Part shown: piece after piece, positions 16,697-25,626 of the stretch | How the letters are laid out: the number at the start of each line of letters is the position of its first letter | Numbering within the stretch: the first letter of the stretch is position 1 | Assembly (NCBI GenBank): GCA_963805715.1 | Contig: CAWDVK010000020.1 | Coordinates: forward strand, 558,001 to 622,000 | From: CAWDVK01 sp963805715 | Lineage (GTDB): Bacteria > Actinomycetota > Actinomycetes > Streptosporangiales > Streptosporangiaceae | Length of the DNA stretch: 64,000 bases | Direction of reading: 5' to 3' | Notes under the pieces: generated by a model | What the model was told of the DNA's origin: nothing | What the model saw: only the letters and a program-made list of their open reading frames with translations | The model's database searches: none | Made by a program: the position numbers and the translations under genes

Positions 16697-17347
16697 GTGA
16701 ACGAGAGCTTTTCTGCGCAGGTCCGGGGCCCGTCCGCCACGCTGCCGCGCGGCTATCTGTGGCTGATCCCGGTCTGGTGCGCGGCTGCGGCTGCCGCGCT
16801 GTGGATCGCGGTACGGGAGATCAGCGGCCGCAAGCCGCCGATGTGGTTCGTCGGCTCGGCCCTGTGCGGGATCCTGATCGGCTTCTGCATGCTGCTGGGG
16901 GTGCTGGCGACCGCGCGGCATTTCGCGTTCCGGGCGGACCAGAGCGGCGTGTGGCTCGGGGTCCGAACCGCGCGCAAGCGACCGAAGATGCGCCGGGTGC
17001 CGCTGTGGTGGCCGGAAGTGCAGCAGGTCACGATCAGGCGCCGCTGGTACGGCGCGAGGCTCGAGATCGCGCCCGGCCCCGCCGCCAGGATCACCCGCCG
17101 CCGCGGGCTGGGCCATCAGGCCCTGCTGATGGCCGGGATGCTGCTCATGCCGTTCGGTCTCGGCCGCGGCACGCCCGCCCTGACCTCCCCGCGCGCCGAT
17201 CCGCCGCGCTACGTCGTGCCGATCTACGACCTGTCGGCCGAGGAACTGCGGTCCGCGCTGGCGCCACTGGTGCCCCCCGCCACGGCGGTCGTCGTCGTGC
17301 AGCGCCGCAGCGTGCGCCCCGCCCGGCTGCTCCCGGCACGCGCCTGA
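16697..17347 (+). CDS. Small membrane protein of unknown function
   Basis: 216 residues from GTG 16697, chosen because GGGGAGG sits at the right distance; the frame is open further upstream. Two membrane helices lie near the N-terminus (LWLIPVWCAAAAAALWIAV and WFVGSALCGILIGFCMLLGVL). A cytoplasmic PH-like segment follows (ADQSGVWLGVRTARKRPKMRRVPLWWPEVQQVTI), the pattern of DUF3093/bPH2-type proteins. A hydrophobic stretch around LLMAGMLLMPFGL may be a re-entrant helix. No functional context with its neighbours. Confidence 0.7.
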   Translation: MNESFSAQVRGPSATLPRGYLWLIPVWCAAAAAALWIAVREISGRKPPMWFVGSALCGILIGFCMLLGVLATARHFAFRADQSGVWLGVRTARKRPKMRRVPLWWPEVQQVTIRRRWYGARLEIAPGPAARITRRRGLGHQALLMAGMLLMPFGLGRGTPALTSPRADPPRYVVPIYDLSAEELRSALAPLVPPATAVVVVQRRSVRPARLLPARA

Positions 17348-17539
17348 CCCCGCATCGGGCCGGCGCCTGCCCGGCCGGCGCCAGCCCGTGCGGCGCCAGC
17401 CCGGCCAGCGCCAGCCAGCCGTCGCCGCGTGCGCCGCCGAGCCCGCCGTCGTAAGATCGCCCAGGACTGCGCGCTGGTCGCTGCGGCACCGGGAGCGCAG
17501 GCAGATTTTCGTTCGGGAACGTCGAAAGCCGAGGATCCG

Positions 17540-18625
17540 ATGGCACATGAGGTTCAGGGAGTCATCGCCGCTGCCCAGGGGGCGCCGGTCACGGTCACCA
17601 CGGTGCTCGTGCCGGACCCGGGTCCCGGCGAGGCGCTGGTGCGGGTGCAGGCGTGCGGCGTCTGCCACACCGACCTGCATTACCGCGAGGGCGGGATCGG
17701 CGACGATTTCCCGTACCTGCTCGGGCACGAGGCGGCCGGCGTCGTCGAGGCGGTCGGCGAAGGGGTGACCGAGGTCGCGCCCGGCGATTTCGTGATCCTG
17801 AACTGGCGGGCCGTGTGCGGGCAGTGCCGGGCCTGCCGGCGCGGCCGTCCCTGGTACTGCTTTGCCACGCATAACGCGGCCCAGAAGATGACCCTGGCCG
17901 ACGGCACGGTCCTGTCCGCGGCGCTGGGCATCGGGGCCTTCGCGGAGAAGACGCTGGTCGCGGCAGGCCAGTGCACCAAGGTCGATCCCAAGATCCGGCC
18001 GGAAGTGGCCGGCCTGCTCGGCTGCGGCGTGATGGCCGGGCTCGGCGCCGCGATCAACACGGCCGGCGTCACCCGCGGCGACTCGGTCGCGGTGATCGGC
18101 TGCGGCGGCGTGGGCAGCGCCGCCGTCCTCGGCGCCAGCCTGGCGGGCGCGCGGGAGATCATCGCCGTTGACGTGGACGACCGGAAGCTGGAGTGGGCCC
18201 GGCAGTTCGGCGCCACCCAGGTGGTGAACTCCCGGTCGGCCGACCCGGTCGAGCGCATCCGCGAGCTGACCGACGGGAACGGCGCCAACGTCGTCATCGA
18301 GGCAGTCGGCCGGCCCGAGACGTACACCCAGGCCTTCTACGCGCGCGACTTGGCCGGCACGGTCGTGCTCGTCGGCGTGCCCACCCCGGACATGCGGCTG
18401 GAGCTGCCGCTGCTGGACGTGTTCGGCCGCGGCGGCGCGCTCAAGTCCTCCTGGTACGGCGACTGCCTGCCCTCGCGGGACTTCCCCATGCTGACCGACC
18501 TGCACCTGCAGGGCAGGCTGCCGCTGGAGAAATTCGTCTCCGAGACGATCGCCCTGGACGCGATCGAGGAGGCGTTCGCGAAAATGGGCCGGGGCGAGGT
18601 GCTGCGCAGCGTCGTGCTGCTGTGA
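17540..18625 (+). CDS. S-(hydroxymethyl)mycothiol dehydrogenase
   Basis: A 361-residue zinc alcohol dehydrogenase of the mycothiol-dependent formaldehyde dehydrogenase (MscR/AdhE2) type. It oxidises the formaldehyde-mycothiol adduct with NAD+ and also reduces S-nitrosomycothiol. The catalytic zinc site (ACGVCHTDLHYREGG, GHEAAGVVE), the four-cysteine structural zinc site (CGQCRACRRGRPWYC), the HNAAQKMTLADG segment typical of this subfamily and the NAD fold (GCGGVGSAAVLGA) are all visible. Start ATG 17540, where homology begins. It is the clearest sign that the organism makes mycothiol, and it fits a one-carbon theme in the window. Confidence 0.93.
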   Translation: MAHEVQGVIAAAQGAPVTVTTVLVPDPGPGEALVRVQACGVCHTDLHYREGGIGDDFPYLLGHEAAGVVEAVGEGVTEVAPGDFVILNWRAVCGQCRACRRGRPWYCFATHNAAQKMTLADGTVLSAALGIGAFAEKTLVAAGQCTKVDPKIRPEVAGLLGCGVMAGLGAAINTAGVTRGDSVAVIGCGGVGSAAVLGASLAGAREIIAVDVDDRKLEWARQFGATQVVNSRSADPVERIRELTDGNGANVVIEAVGRPETYTQAFYARDLAGTVVLVGVPTPDMRLELPLLDVFGRGGALKSSWYGDCLPSRDFPMLTDLHLQGRLPLEKFVSETIALDAIEEAFAKMGRGEVLRSVVLL

Positions 18626-18692
18626 CCGGAGCGATGGTGATGGCCGCGACCGTCCCGGCGGCGATGGTGACCACCGGGCGGATGCCTGGCCA

Positions 18693-19439
18693 GTGACGCC
18701 GACGCCGCCCCAGGCCGCGCCCCCCGGCGTCACCAGGATCGCCATGTGGTCGGGACCGCGCACGATTTCCACGGCGCTGATGCGCGGCTTCGAGAACAGG
18801 GCCGACTGCGTCGTCGTGGACGAGCCGCTCTACGGCTATTACCTGGCCCGCTCGGGGGTGGCGCATCCGGGCCGGGACGAGGTGATCGCGAGCATGCCCG
18901 GCGACTGGCGCACCGTGCTGCGGCAGCTGACCGAGGACCCGCTGCCGCCCGGCAAGGCCGTCCACTACCAGAAGCACATGACGCATCACCTGCTGCCGGA
19001 AGTCGACCGCGACCTGCTCAGCGGGCTGTCGCACGCGTTCCTGATCCGCGATCCGCGCCAGCTGCTCGCCTCCTACGCGCGAGTCCGGTCCCAGCCGGTG
19101 CTGGCCGACATCGGGCTGGCGCAGCAGGCCGAGATCTTCGCCGCCTTCGGCGGCCCGGTCATCGACGCCGCCGACATCCTGCGGCGGCCGCGGCCGGCCC
19201 TGGAGGCGCTGTGCGGCGCACTCGGCGTCCCGTTCGACCCGGCCATGCTGGCCTGGCCGCCGGGGCCGCGCGAGACCGACGGCGTGTGGGCTCGGTACTG
19301 GTACGAAGGGGTGTGGCGCTCGACTGGTTTCGGGCCGTACCGGGAGCAGGCGGCCGAGCTGCCCGCGGAGCTGGAGCCGCTGGCCGCGCGATGCCAGCCG
19401 TTCTACGACGAGATGTACGCCTGCCGCCTCCGGCCCTAG
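18693..19439 (+). CDS. Sulfotransferase-like P-loop protein
   Basis: 248 residues. The N-terminal MWSGPRTISTALMRGFENR is the 5'-phosphosulfate-binding loop of sulfotransferases, and AFLIRDPRQLLASYARV is the matching 3'-phosphate motif. Homologues often sit beside or are fused to branched-chain aminotransferase-like proteins, and here such a gene follows at 19606. The real acceptor is unknown, and some relatives act on haloacid or amino-acid derivatives rather than sulfate esters. Start GTG 18693. Confidence 0.8.
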   Translation: MTPTPPQAAPPGVTRIAMWSGPRTISTALMRGFENRADCVVVDEPLYGYYLARSGVAHPGRDEVIASMPGDWRTVLRQLTEDPLPPGKAVHYQKHMTHHLLPEVDRDLLSGLSHAFLIRDPRQLLASYARVRSQPVLADIGLAQQAEIFAAFGGPVIDAADILRRPRPALEALCGALGVPFDPAMLAWPPGPRETDGVWARYWYEGVWRSTGFGPYREQAAELPAELEPLAARCQPFYDEMYACRLRP

Positions 19440-19605
19440 CGGGCGGCGGGCTCGCCCGGACCACGATCGCCCGATATCTTCGTCGACGGACTGGCCCGCC
19501 GCGCGGCCGCGAGCTGACCGGCAGCCTGGCACCGGATGGTGCGCGGTGCCGCCCCCCGCCAGGCGCCGGGCCGCGGCGCCGGCATGATGAGCAACGGGAG
19601 AGGCA

Positions 19606-20505
19606 GTGCTCCAGGCATTCGACGAGCGGAACCGGGACCTGATCGTCAGCGTGGGGGGCCGGCTGACGCACCGGGACGAGGCGGCCGTCAGCCCGTTCGA
19701 CTCGGCCGTCCAGGGCGGTGACGCGGTCTGGGAGGGCCTGCGCCTCTACCGCGGCAGGATCTTCCGGCTCGACGAGCACCTGGCCAGGCTGCGCAGGTCC
19801 GCCCGCGCGCTCGCCTTCGAGGCGGTGCCGCCGAACGAGGAGATCATCGCGGAGATCCGGCGCACGCTGGCGGCCAACCAGATGCACGACAACGTGCACA
19901 TCCGGCTCACCCTGAGCCGCGGCGTCAAGATCACCAGCGGGATGGACCCGCGGCTGAACCAGTCGGGGCCGACCCTCATCGTGCTGCCCGAGCACAAGCC
20001 GCCGGTCTATGACCAGGAAGGGATCACCCTGGTCACTTCCAGCGTGCGGCGGGCGCCGCCGGACAGCCTGGACCCCAAGATCCATCACAACAACCTGCTG
20101 ACCTCCATCCTGGCCAAGATCGAGGCCAACATCGCCGGTGCGGACGACGCGGTCATGCTGGATCACCGCGGGTTCGTGGCGGAGACGAACGCCACCAACC
20201 TGTTCCTGGTCACCGGCGGCCGGCTCGGCACCCCATCGGCCGCGGCGTGCCCGGAGGGCATCACCCGGCAGGCGGTGCTGGACCTGGCCGCGGCCAGCGG
20301 GATCGGCTGCACCGTCGGCGACTTCAGCCTGGCTCAGCTCCACACCGCCGACGAGCTGTTCGTCACCGGCACGATGGGCGGGATTGTCCCGGTCCTGGCG
20401 CTCGACGGCCGCACGATCGGAGCGGGCGCGCCGGGGGGCGTCACGCGGCGGCTGGCCGGCCTGTTTGCCGAGCTGACCGCCAGCGCCGGCACTGAGATCA
20501 TCTGA
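19606..20505 (+). CDS. Class IV aminotransferase (branched-chain aminotransferase-like)
   Basis: A 299-residue PLP fold-type IV enzyme. The PLP lysine lies in SLDPKIHHNNLLTSILAK. Substrate and cofactor loops are DAVWEGLRLYRGRIFRLDEHL, FVAETNATNLFLV and LFVTGTMGGIVPV. The family includes branched-chain and D-amino-acid aminotransferases and aminodeoxychorismate lyase; the EGLRLY and NATNLF forms favour a BCAT-like transaminase. Start GTG 19606 behind GGGAGAGG. It lies 166 bases after the sulfotransferase gene, a pairing seen in many bacteria. Confidence 0.88.
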   Translation: MLQAFDERNRDLIVSVGGRLTHRDEAAVSPFDSAVQGGDAVWEGLRLYRGRIFRLDEHLARLRRSARALAFEAVPPNEEIIAEIRRTLAANQMHDNVHIRLTLSRGVKITSGMDPRLNQSGPTLIVLPEHKPPVYDQEGITLVTSSVRRAPPDSLDPKIHHNNLLTSILAKIEANIAGADDAVMLDHRGFVAETNATNLFLVTGGRLGTPSAAACPEGITRQAVLDLAAASGIGCTVGDFSLAQLHTADELFVTGTMGGIVPVLALDGRTIGAGAPGGVTRRLAGLFAELTASAGTEII

Positions 20506-20586
20506 CCGGCCGGGACCCCGGCCGGGACCCCCGGCTGGCCGGGCCTCGGCCGGGGAGGCCGCGCCCGGCAGGCGGATAATGCGGTC

Positions 20587-21378
20587 ATGACGAAACCTTC
20601 CGAGGTCCCGGCGGTCAGCCTGCCCGGCGGCACGCAGATGCCGCTGGTCGGGTTCGGCACCTGGAAGCTGCGCGGGCACCAGGCGCACGCGGCGGTCGGC
20701 GCGGCGCTGGCCGCGGGATACCGGCACATCGACACGGCCACGATGTACGGGAACGAGGAGGCGATCGGCCGGGCCCTGGCCGACAGCGGGATCGACCGCG
20801 CCGAGCTCTTCCTGACCACCAAGCTGCGGCCATCCGACGCCGGCCGGGAGGACCGGGTGCTGCGCGCGTCGCTGCGCGCCCTCGGCACCGATCACGTGGA
20901 CCTGTGGCTGGTGCACTGGCCGCCGCCCCGGCCGCAGCTCAGCCGCCAGGTCTGGAACGAGGTCCGGCGGCTGCGCGACACCGGCCAGGCCCGGACGATC
21001 GGGGTCAGCAACTACACCCTGGCGCAGCTGGACGACCTGGCCAAGTCCAGCGGCGAGATGCCCGCCGTGAACCAGGTGCACTGGAACCCGCCTCGCTACA
21101 ACGCCGAGGTGCTGGCCGGTCACCGCGAGCGCGGCGTCGCCATGGAGGGCTACAGCCCGCTGAAGGACACCTCGCTGGACGACCCGGTCCTCGTTCAGAT
21201 CGCGGCCGCGCACGGCGTCACGCCCGCCCGGGTGGTCCTGCGCTGGCACGTCGAGCACGAGATCGCAGTTATCCCCAAGTCGGTGCAGCCCGACCGGATA
21301 GCCGCGAACATCGACCTTTTCGGCTTCTCCCTCAGCGCGGAGCAGGTCGCGCGGATCGACGCGCTCGGCAAGCCGTGA
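20587..21378 (+). CDS. Aldo/keto reductase
   Basis: A 263-residue NADPH-dependent aldo-keto reductase of the 2,5-diketo-gluconate reductase group. Catalytic residues are visible: Asp and Tyr in YRHIDTATMYGNEE, the Lys of FLTTKLRPS and the His of VDLWLVHWPP. The cofactor loop is IPKSVQPDRIAANIDLFGF. Substrate unknown. It follows the aminotransferase gene by 81 bases and may be co-transcribed. Confidence 0.9.
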   Translation: MTKPSEVPAVSLPGGTQMPLVGFGTWKLRGHQAHAAVGAALAAGYRHIDTATMYGNEEAIGRALADSGIDRAELFLTTKLRPSDAGREDRVLRASLRALGTDHVDLWLVHWPPPRPQLSRQVWNEVRRLRDTGQARTIGVSNYTLAQLDDLAKSSGEMPAVNQVHWNPPRYNAEVLAGHRERGVAMEGYSPLKDTSLDDPVLVQIAAAHGVTPARVVLRWHVEHEIAVIPKSVQPDRIAANIDLFGFSLSAEQVARIDALGKP

Positions 21379-21557
21379 GCCCAGCACGCACCAGTCACCG
21401 CGGGGTGTCATCGCCGCCGCGGAGTTAGGCTCGGCCAGAGCTTGCCTCAGGTTCGGGCGGTCTGTCCGGTCCGGCCGCTCGACGAGTGAACGCCCGGGCT
21501 AGGACAATACAAGGGTCCTGCGCTGGCTGGCATCAACGTGCGGGGAGGGAGCCGCCT

Positions 21558-23279
21558 GTGAGTTCCGCCGTCGCCCCCGTGCCGCAGACCCCCGAGCTGG
21601 CCGGCGCCCCCCGCGCAGCCGAGCCGGCCAGCAGCAGCTGGTGGGCCAGCGACCGGCTGCGCGCGCTCGCGCTGATCCTCGCCGAAGCTTTCGTGGCCTT
21701 CGCCGCCTGCCTCGTGCTCCCGCTGCTGGTGCGCCGCCTGGACGTCAACCCGATGAACCGGATCGGCCAGGTCAGCGGCCTGGCCGCGATCCAGCTGCGG
21801 TTCGCCGTGCTGGGCATCCTGCTGATCGCGGCGCTGCTGATCGCGCAGCACCTGCGCGCGGGCAGGTTCTTTGCTGTCGTCACCCGGCTGTGCTGCGCGG
21901 CCCTGGCCGGCCTGGCCAGCGGCTTCGTCGCGGCAGGGGCGGTGGTGGCGCTGCTGGGAACGCCCTGGCCGATGTTCGGCCTCAATGGCGACACCGGCCG
22001 GCTCGTGGCCTGGGCAACGTCCATCCTGCACGGGCACGGCGCCCCGGTCCCGATCTACCCGCCGCTCTCGCTGTACGGCCTGGCCGGCCTGGCCAAGCTC
22101 TTCTACGGGGGCAATGCCGCGTACGCATTCAAGGGCATGGAGATCCTGGGCGCGGCGGTCATCGGCCCGCTGGCCTACCTGGCCTGGCGGATGCTGTTCC
22201 GGCCGATCTGGGCGCTGGTCATCGGGATCGTCCCGATGATGGCCCTGATCGACTCGTACAAGCCCTACGACGCCGTGGTGCTGATCCTGCTGACGCCGGT
22301 GCTGACGGCAGTGCTGCAGGTCATGCGGCGGGCGCCGGATACCGCGTGGCGCACGCTGCTGGTCAGGGCGGCCCTGCTCGGCGTCCTGCTCGGGGTGCTG
22401 TTCCTCACCTACTCAGGCTGGTTCGTGTGGAGCGCCGGCGGGGCCGTCGCGGCTGCGCTGCTGCTCTTCCCGTGGCGCTCGGGGCGGTCCGGCCGGCTGA
22501 AGGCGCTGGCCGCCGCCGCGGCCAGCGTCGCGGCCTTCGCCGCCGTGGCGGGCTGGTACGCGGTGACACTGCTGCAGAGCGCGGGAACGCCGGACCGGAA
22601 CTTCAGCTTCGACGCCTATACCGACCCCGCGTACTTCTCGATGTGGCGCACCGACATGCCCGGCAAGGTCACCCAGTGGCCGCCGCCGGGCGAGATCGGC
22701 GGGGTCAGCCTCTTCACCGCGCTGCTGTTCGTGGCCCTGGGCGTGGCGCTCTGGCTCGGGATCCGAAGGTCGGTCGTGGTCACGACCGTGTGCATCTTCG
22801 CCAGCGCCTGGCTGATGCGGATGTACTTCGCGGCCAGGATGTTCGCCACGGACGAGGTACAGCTCTGGATCCGCACCGATAACCAGCTGCTGTACTGCGG
22901 GCTGCTGTTCATCGGCCTGGCGGTGTACCTGGTGGCCGGGAGGCTAGTCGCGGTACGGGCCATGCTGCCCGGCCGGCCCGGCGGCGCGCCGCGGCCCGGG
23001 CTGCCGCGGCCCGGGCTGCCGCGGCCCGGGCTGCCGCAGCGCGGCGCGGCGATCGCCGGAGTCTTCGCCGGCCTGCTGATGCTGACCGGCTCGATGGGAT
23101 CGTCCCAGTCGGACCGCTACATGCCGGCTGACGTGAACACCTACCAGGTCTTCAGCTACGTGTCGCATACCGTGCGGATGCTGAACGGCCGGTGCCCGCA
23201 GTACGCGCCGGGCGGCCGCTGCTCGAAGAACGGCGTCCAGAACTGGAAGTCGTTCATCTGGGTGGGGCCGAAGCCGTAG
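21558..23279 (+). CDS. GT-C-fold membrane glycosyltransferase, arabinofuranosyltransferase (AftA)-like
   Basis: About 573 residues from GTG 21558 (GGGGAGGG upstream), with about 12 hydrophobic helices. An early extracytoplasmic loop carries FGLNGDTGRLVAWATSIL and PVPIYPPLSLYGLAGLAKLFYGG, then AYAFKGMEILG. This arrangement resembles the N-terminus of AftA-type arabinofuranosyltransferases, which use decaprenyl-phosphate sugars outside the membrane. Sugar and acceptor cannot be assigned. A 15-bp repeat (RPGLP three times) at about 22995-23036 lies in a cytoplasmic loop. The C-terminal extracytoplasmic part has several cysteines (NGRCPQYAPGGRCSKNG). Confidence 0.7.
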   Translation: MSSAVAPVPQTPELAGAPRAAEPASSSWWASDRLRALALILAEAFVAFAACLVLPLLVRRLDVNPMNRIGQVSGLAAIQLRFAVLGILLIAALLIAQHLRAGRFFAVVTRLCCAALAGLASGFVAAGAVVALLGTPWPMFGLNGDTGRLVAWATSILHGHGAPVPIYPPLSLYGLAGLAKLFYGGNAAYAFKGMEILGAAVIGPLAYLAWRMLFRPIWALVIGIVPMMALIDSYKPYDAVVLILLTPVLTAVLQVMRRAPDTAWRTLLVRAALLGVLLGVLFLTYSGWFVWSAGGAVAAALLLFPWRSGRSGRLKALAAAAASVAAFAAVAGWYAVTLLQSAGTPDRNFSFDAYTDPAYFSMWRTDMPGKVTQWPPPGEIGGVSLFTALLFVALGVALWLGIRRSVVVTTVCIFASAWLMRMYFAARMFATDEVQLWIRTDNQLLYCGLLFIGLAVYLVAGRLVAVRAMLPGRPGGAPRPGLPRPGLPRPGLPQRGAAIAGVFAGLLMLTGSMGSSQSDRYMPADVNTYQVFSYVSHTVRMLNGRCPQYAPGGRCSKNGVQNWKSFIWVGPKP

Positions 23280-23341
23280 GCCGTCCGCCGGAGGCCACTC
23301 GTGCCCGCTGGGCGGCCGCTGACCGCGCAAGCCAGGGCCGG

Positions 23342-23890
23342 CTACTCCCCGGCGCGCTGGCCGGCAACCCGCCGGATCAGCGCCGCGATCTCGGCCGGCG
23401 TCCTCAGCCGGATGAACGCCAGGTGCCCGTTCGCCGGATCCTGCCGGGCGGTCAGGTAACGCTGCCGGTACGCGTGGTGGTGCGTCCAGGCCCACATGAT
23501 GATCGACTCCTCGGGCTTGAGCCGGACCAGGCTCCGCCAGGGCTCGCGGTTGCCGTTCCACAGCTCGGCCCTGGTGACCATCCGGCGCAGCGTGCGCCCG
23601 GCGACCTGGCGCATAACGCGGCGCCTGGGCAGGTCGATCCAGATCACGGTGTCGGCCCGGCTCCAGACGATGTCCCGCACCGCGCCGTAGTTGCCGTCGA
23701 TCACCCAGCCCGGCGCTGCCGCGAGCTTGGTGACCCGGCGGCGGAACTCTTCCCGGTCCAGCGGCTGCCAGCCCGGCTGGTGAAAGACCGAGTCCAGCTC
23801 CAGATGCGGGATGCCGAGGGCGCCGGCCAGGGACCTGGCCAGTGTGGTCTTGCCCGACCCGCTGTTGCCGACCACCGAGATGCGCTGCAC
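23342..23890 (-). CDS. P-loop kinase-like protein (FlaR/topology-modulation type)
   Basis: 182 residues beginning ISVVGNSGSGKTTLARSLA (Walker A). It continues with GIPHLELDSVFHQPGW, WVIDGNYGAVRDIVW and VIWIDLPRRRVMRQV, the pattern of small adenylate-kinase-like proteins often named FlaR or topology modulation protein. The catalytic substrate is not established. It sits tail-to-tail with the glycosyltransferase, and its start is 51 bases from the end of the GH3 gene. Confidence 0.85.
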   Translation of the reverse strand: MQRISVVGNSGSGKTTLARSLAGALGIPHLELDSVFHQPGWQPLDREEFRRRVTKLAAAPGWVIDGNYGAVRDIVWSRADTVIWIDLPRRRVMRQVAGRTLRRMVTRAELWNGNREPWRSLVRLKPEESIIMWAWTHHHAYRQRYLTARQDPANGHLAFIRLRTPAEIAALIRRVAGQRAGE

Positions 23891-23943
23891 CGGGAGACCC
23901 TACGCGAGCGGCGGCCGATGCGGCGAGGGCTTTAACGGCCTGG

Positions 23944-25191
23944 TCACCGCGGCAGCGAGCCGCGCAGGCTGAGCACCCGCAGCACCGAGCTGTCGAACGC
24001 GGCCCTGGGCAGCGCGCCGCTGCTGTAGCCGCTGGCCAGCGCGGTCACGGCCGCGGTGCCCTCGCCCGCGTACTTGCCCGAGCAGAGCAGCAGGTCCATG
24101 CCGGCGCGGGCCGCCAGCACGGCCCGGTTCCCGATGGACCCGTACGCTCGCAGGGCGCCGGCCTCCAGGGCGTCGGTGATCGTCACTCCGGTGAAGCCCA
24201 GCCGCTGCCGCAACTCGCCCTGCACGATCGCCGGAGACATTCCGGCGGGCATCGAGGCCAGCTGCGGGTAGACCGCCCACGACACCATGACCAGCCGGAC
24301 GCCGGCCGCGATCGCGGCCTTGTAGGGCAGCTCATCCACGCCGCGGATGGTCGAGGCAGGCAGGTTCAGCGTCACCGGGGTGTTGTCGGTGTCCTGGTTA
24401 GCCCCGGCGGCACCCAGGCCAGGGAAGTGCTTGGCCGTCGCCGCCACGCCGCCCGCCTGCTGCGCCCTGATGAAGTTCGCGCCCAGGGACGCCACCACGG
24501 CGGGGTTCATGCTGTAGGACCGCTGCAGGTGGTCGTCGAAGTCGTTCGGATGCCGGTACACGTCGAGCACCGGGGCGAGATTGACGTTCAGGCCAACGCC
24601 GCCCAGGTTGGCCGCCGCGCCCTGGCCGGCCGCCGTGGCCTGCGCGGCCGGATCCGCGGACTCGCCGATCTGCTTCTCGGACAGCTCCGGCGCGCCGGGC
24701 ATGCGATTGACGATTCCGCCCTCCTGATCGGTCATCAGCAGCAGCGGCGCCCGCACCGGGTTGGACGGGCTGGCATCGGCCGCCTCGAGCTGCCGGACAG
24801 CCCCGGCGAGCTGCGCCTCACTGGCGATGTTCTGCCCGAAGAAAATGACGCCAGCGGCCTCGCCATGCGAGATCGCCGCCAGCAGGCTGGCCGGCGGGGT
24901 CAGGCCCGGATAGCTGTAGATCACCCGCTGGCCCGCCAGCTGCCGCGCCGAGAGCCTGCCCAGCCCGGTCGCCGCGGCCGGCTGGGTCGACGCGCTCGGC
25001 TGCGTGGTCGGCTGGCCGCTCCGGGAAGGCGCCTGCGAGGTGGCAGCGGGCTGCCCGCCAGCCTGCGGCCGCGAAGGACGGTGCCGAACGGGCAGCGTCA
25101 GCCCGGCGATCACGCTGGCAACCAGCAGGACAAATACCAGTGCGGCCAGGGCCAGTCGGCGGGGCCGCCGCCAGGTCGGGGAAACTCGCAC
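23944..25191 (-). CDS. Membrane-anchored glycoside hydrolase family 3 protein (NagZ-like), copy 1
   Basis: About 415 residues from GTG 25191; the start is uncertain because the frame is open to 25344. An N-terminal helix (LALAALVFVLLVASVIAGL) and a Ser/Gln/Pro-rich linker precede a GH3 N-terminal barrel. Motifs are GVIFFGQNI, LLLMTDQEGGIVNRMPG, GVGLNVNLAPVLDVYR, TAKHFPGLGAAGANQDTD and the nucleophile region GVTITDALEAGALRAYG. The catalytic His of the NagZ DSH loop is not present. Probably acts outside the cell on wall amino sugars. It is about 60-70 percent similar by eye to the gene at 25627. Confidence 0.85.
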   Translation of the reverse strand: MRVSPTWRRPRRLALAALVFVLLVASVIAGLTLPVRHRPSRPQAGGQPAATSQAPSRSGQPTTQPSASTQPAAATGLGRLSARQLAGQRVIYSYPGLTPPASLLAAISHGEAAGVIFFGQNIASEAQLAGAVRQLEAADASPSNPVRAPLLLMTDQEGGIVNRMPGAPELSEKQIGESADPAAQATAAGQGAAANLGGVGLNVNLAPVLDVYRHPNDFDDHLQRSYSMNPAVVASLGANFIRAQQAGGVAATAKHFPGLGAAGANQDTDNTPVTLNLPASTIRGVDELPYKAAIAAGVRLVMVSWAVYPQLASMPAGMSPAIVQGELRQRLGFTGVTITDALEAGALRAYGSIGNRAVLAARAGMDLLLCSGKYAGEGTAAVTALASGYSSGALPRAAFDSSVLRVLSLRGSLPR

Positions 25192-25509
25192 GGTGCCGGG
25201 GGTACCTCTCCGCGGGCCCGCTCCGTCAAGGGCCGGTGCGCTCGGGTGGTGCTGCGCCGCAGGGGGGCGGCGAGCTGATACTGCTGAATAAAGGACGGCC
25301 AGCGGACGCAAACGGTTGCGAGCACATGGCGGCCGGGCCGCCACCGGCGGGCCGTCACTCGCGCAGCGCTACAACGACGTCCAACGCCGCGGCAGCCGCA
25401 GTCGCTTCCCGGATGCCGGTATTCCCGGCCGCGCACGGTCATGCGTCACACGGTCATGCGTCACACAGCGCGGCGCGCCACGCGAGCGCATGCGGGCCGC
25501 GGGCCACCC

Positions 25510-25607
25510 GTTGGCCGGTCCGCGTTGGCCGGTCCGCGTTGGCCGGTCCGCGTTGGCCGGTCCGCGGCGGCCGGTCCGCGTTGGCCGGTCCGCGGCGGCC
25601 GGTCCGC
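25510..25607 (+). repeat. 14-bp tandem repeat between the two GH3 genes
   Basis: Seven head-to-tail copies of GTTGGCCGGTCCGC (two variant copies read GGCGGCCGGTCCGC), with two degenerate units after. A separate 15-bp duplication (GGTCATGCGTCACAC) lies at about 25438-25467. The whole stretch 25192-25626 holds no convincing gene. The repeat falls between the paralogues, 3 bases-out-of-frame in period, and so is not coding. Confidence 0.85.
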
Positions 25608-25626
25608 GGCGGCAGGCCGCGCCCCG

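Noticed and set aside
19159..21411. A 750-codon frame antisense to the aminotransferase and aldo/keto reductase genes
   Set aside because: Both sense genes have intact catalytic motifs. The antisense protein is Arg/Pro/Asp/Val-rich without any family signature.
25510..25607. CRISPR array
   Set aside because: The units are contiguous 14-bp tandem repeats with no spacers and no cas genes nearby.
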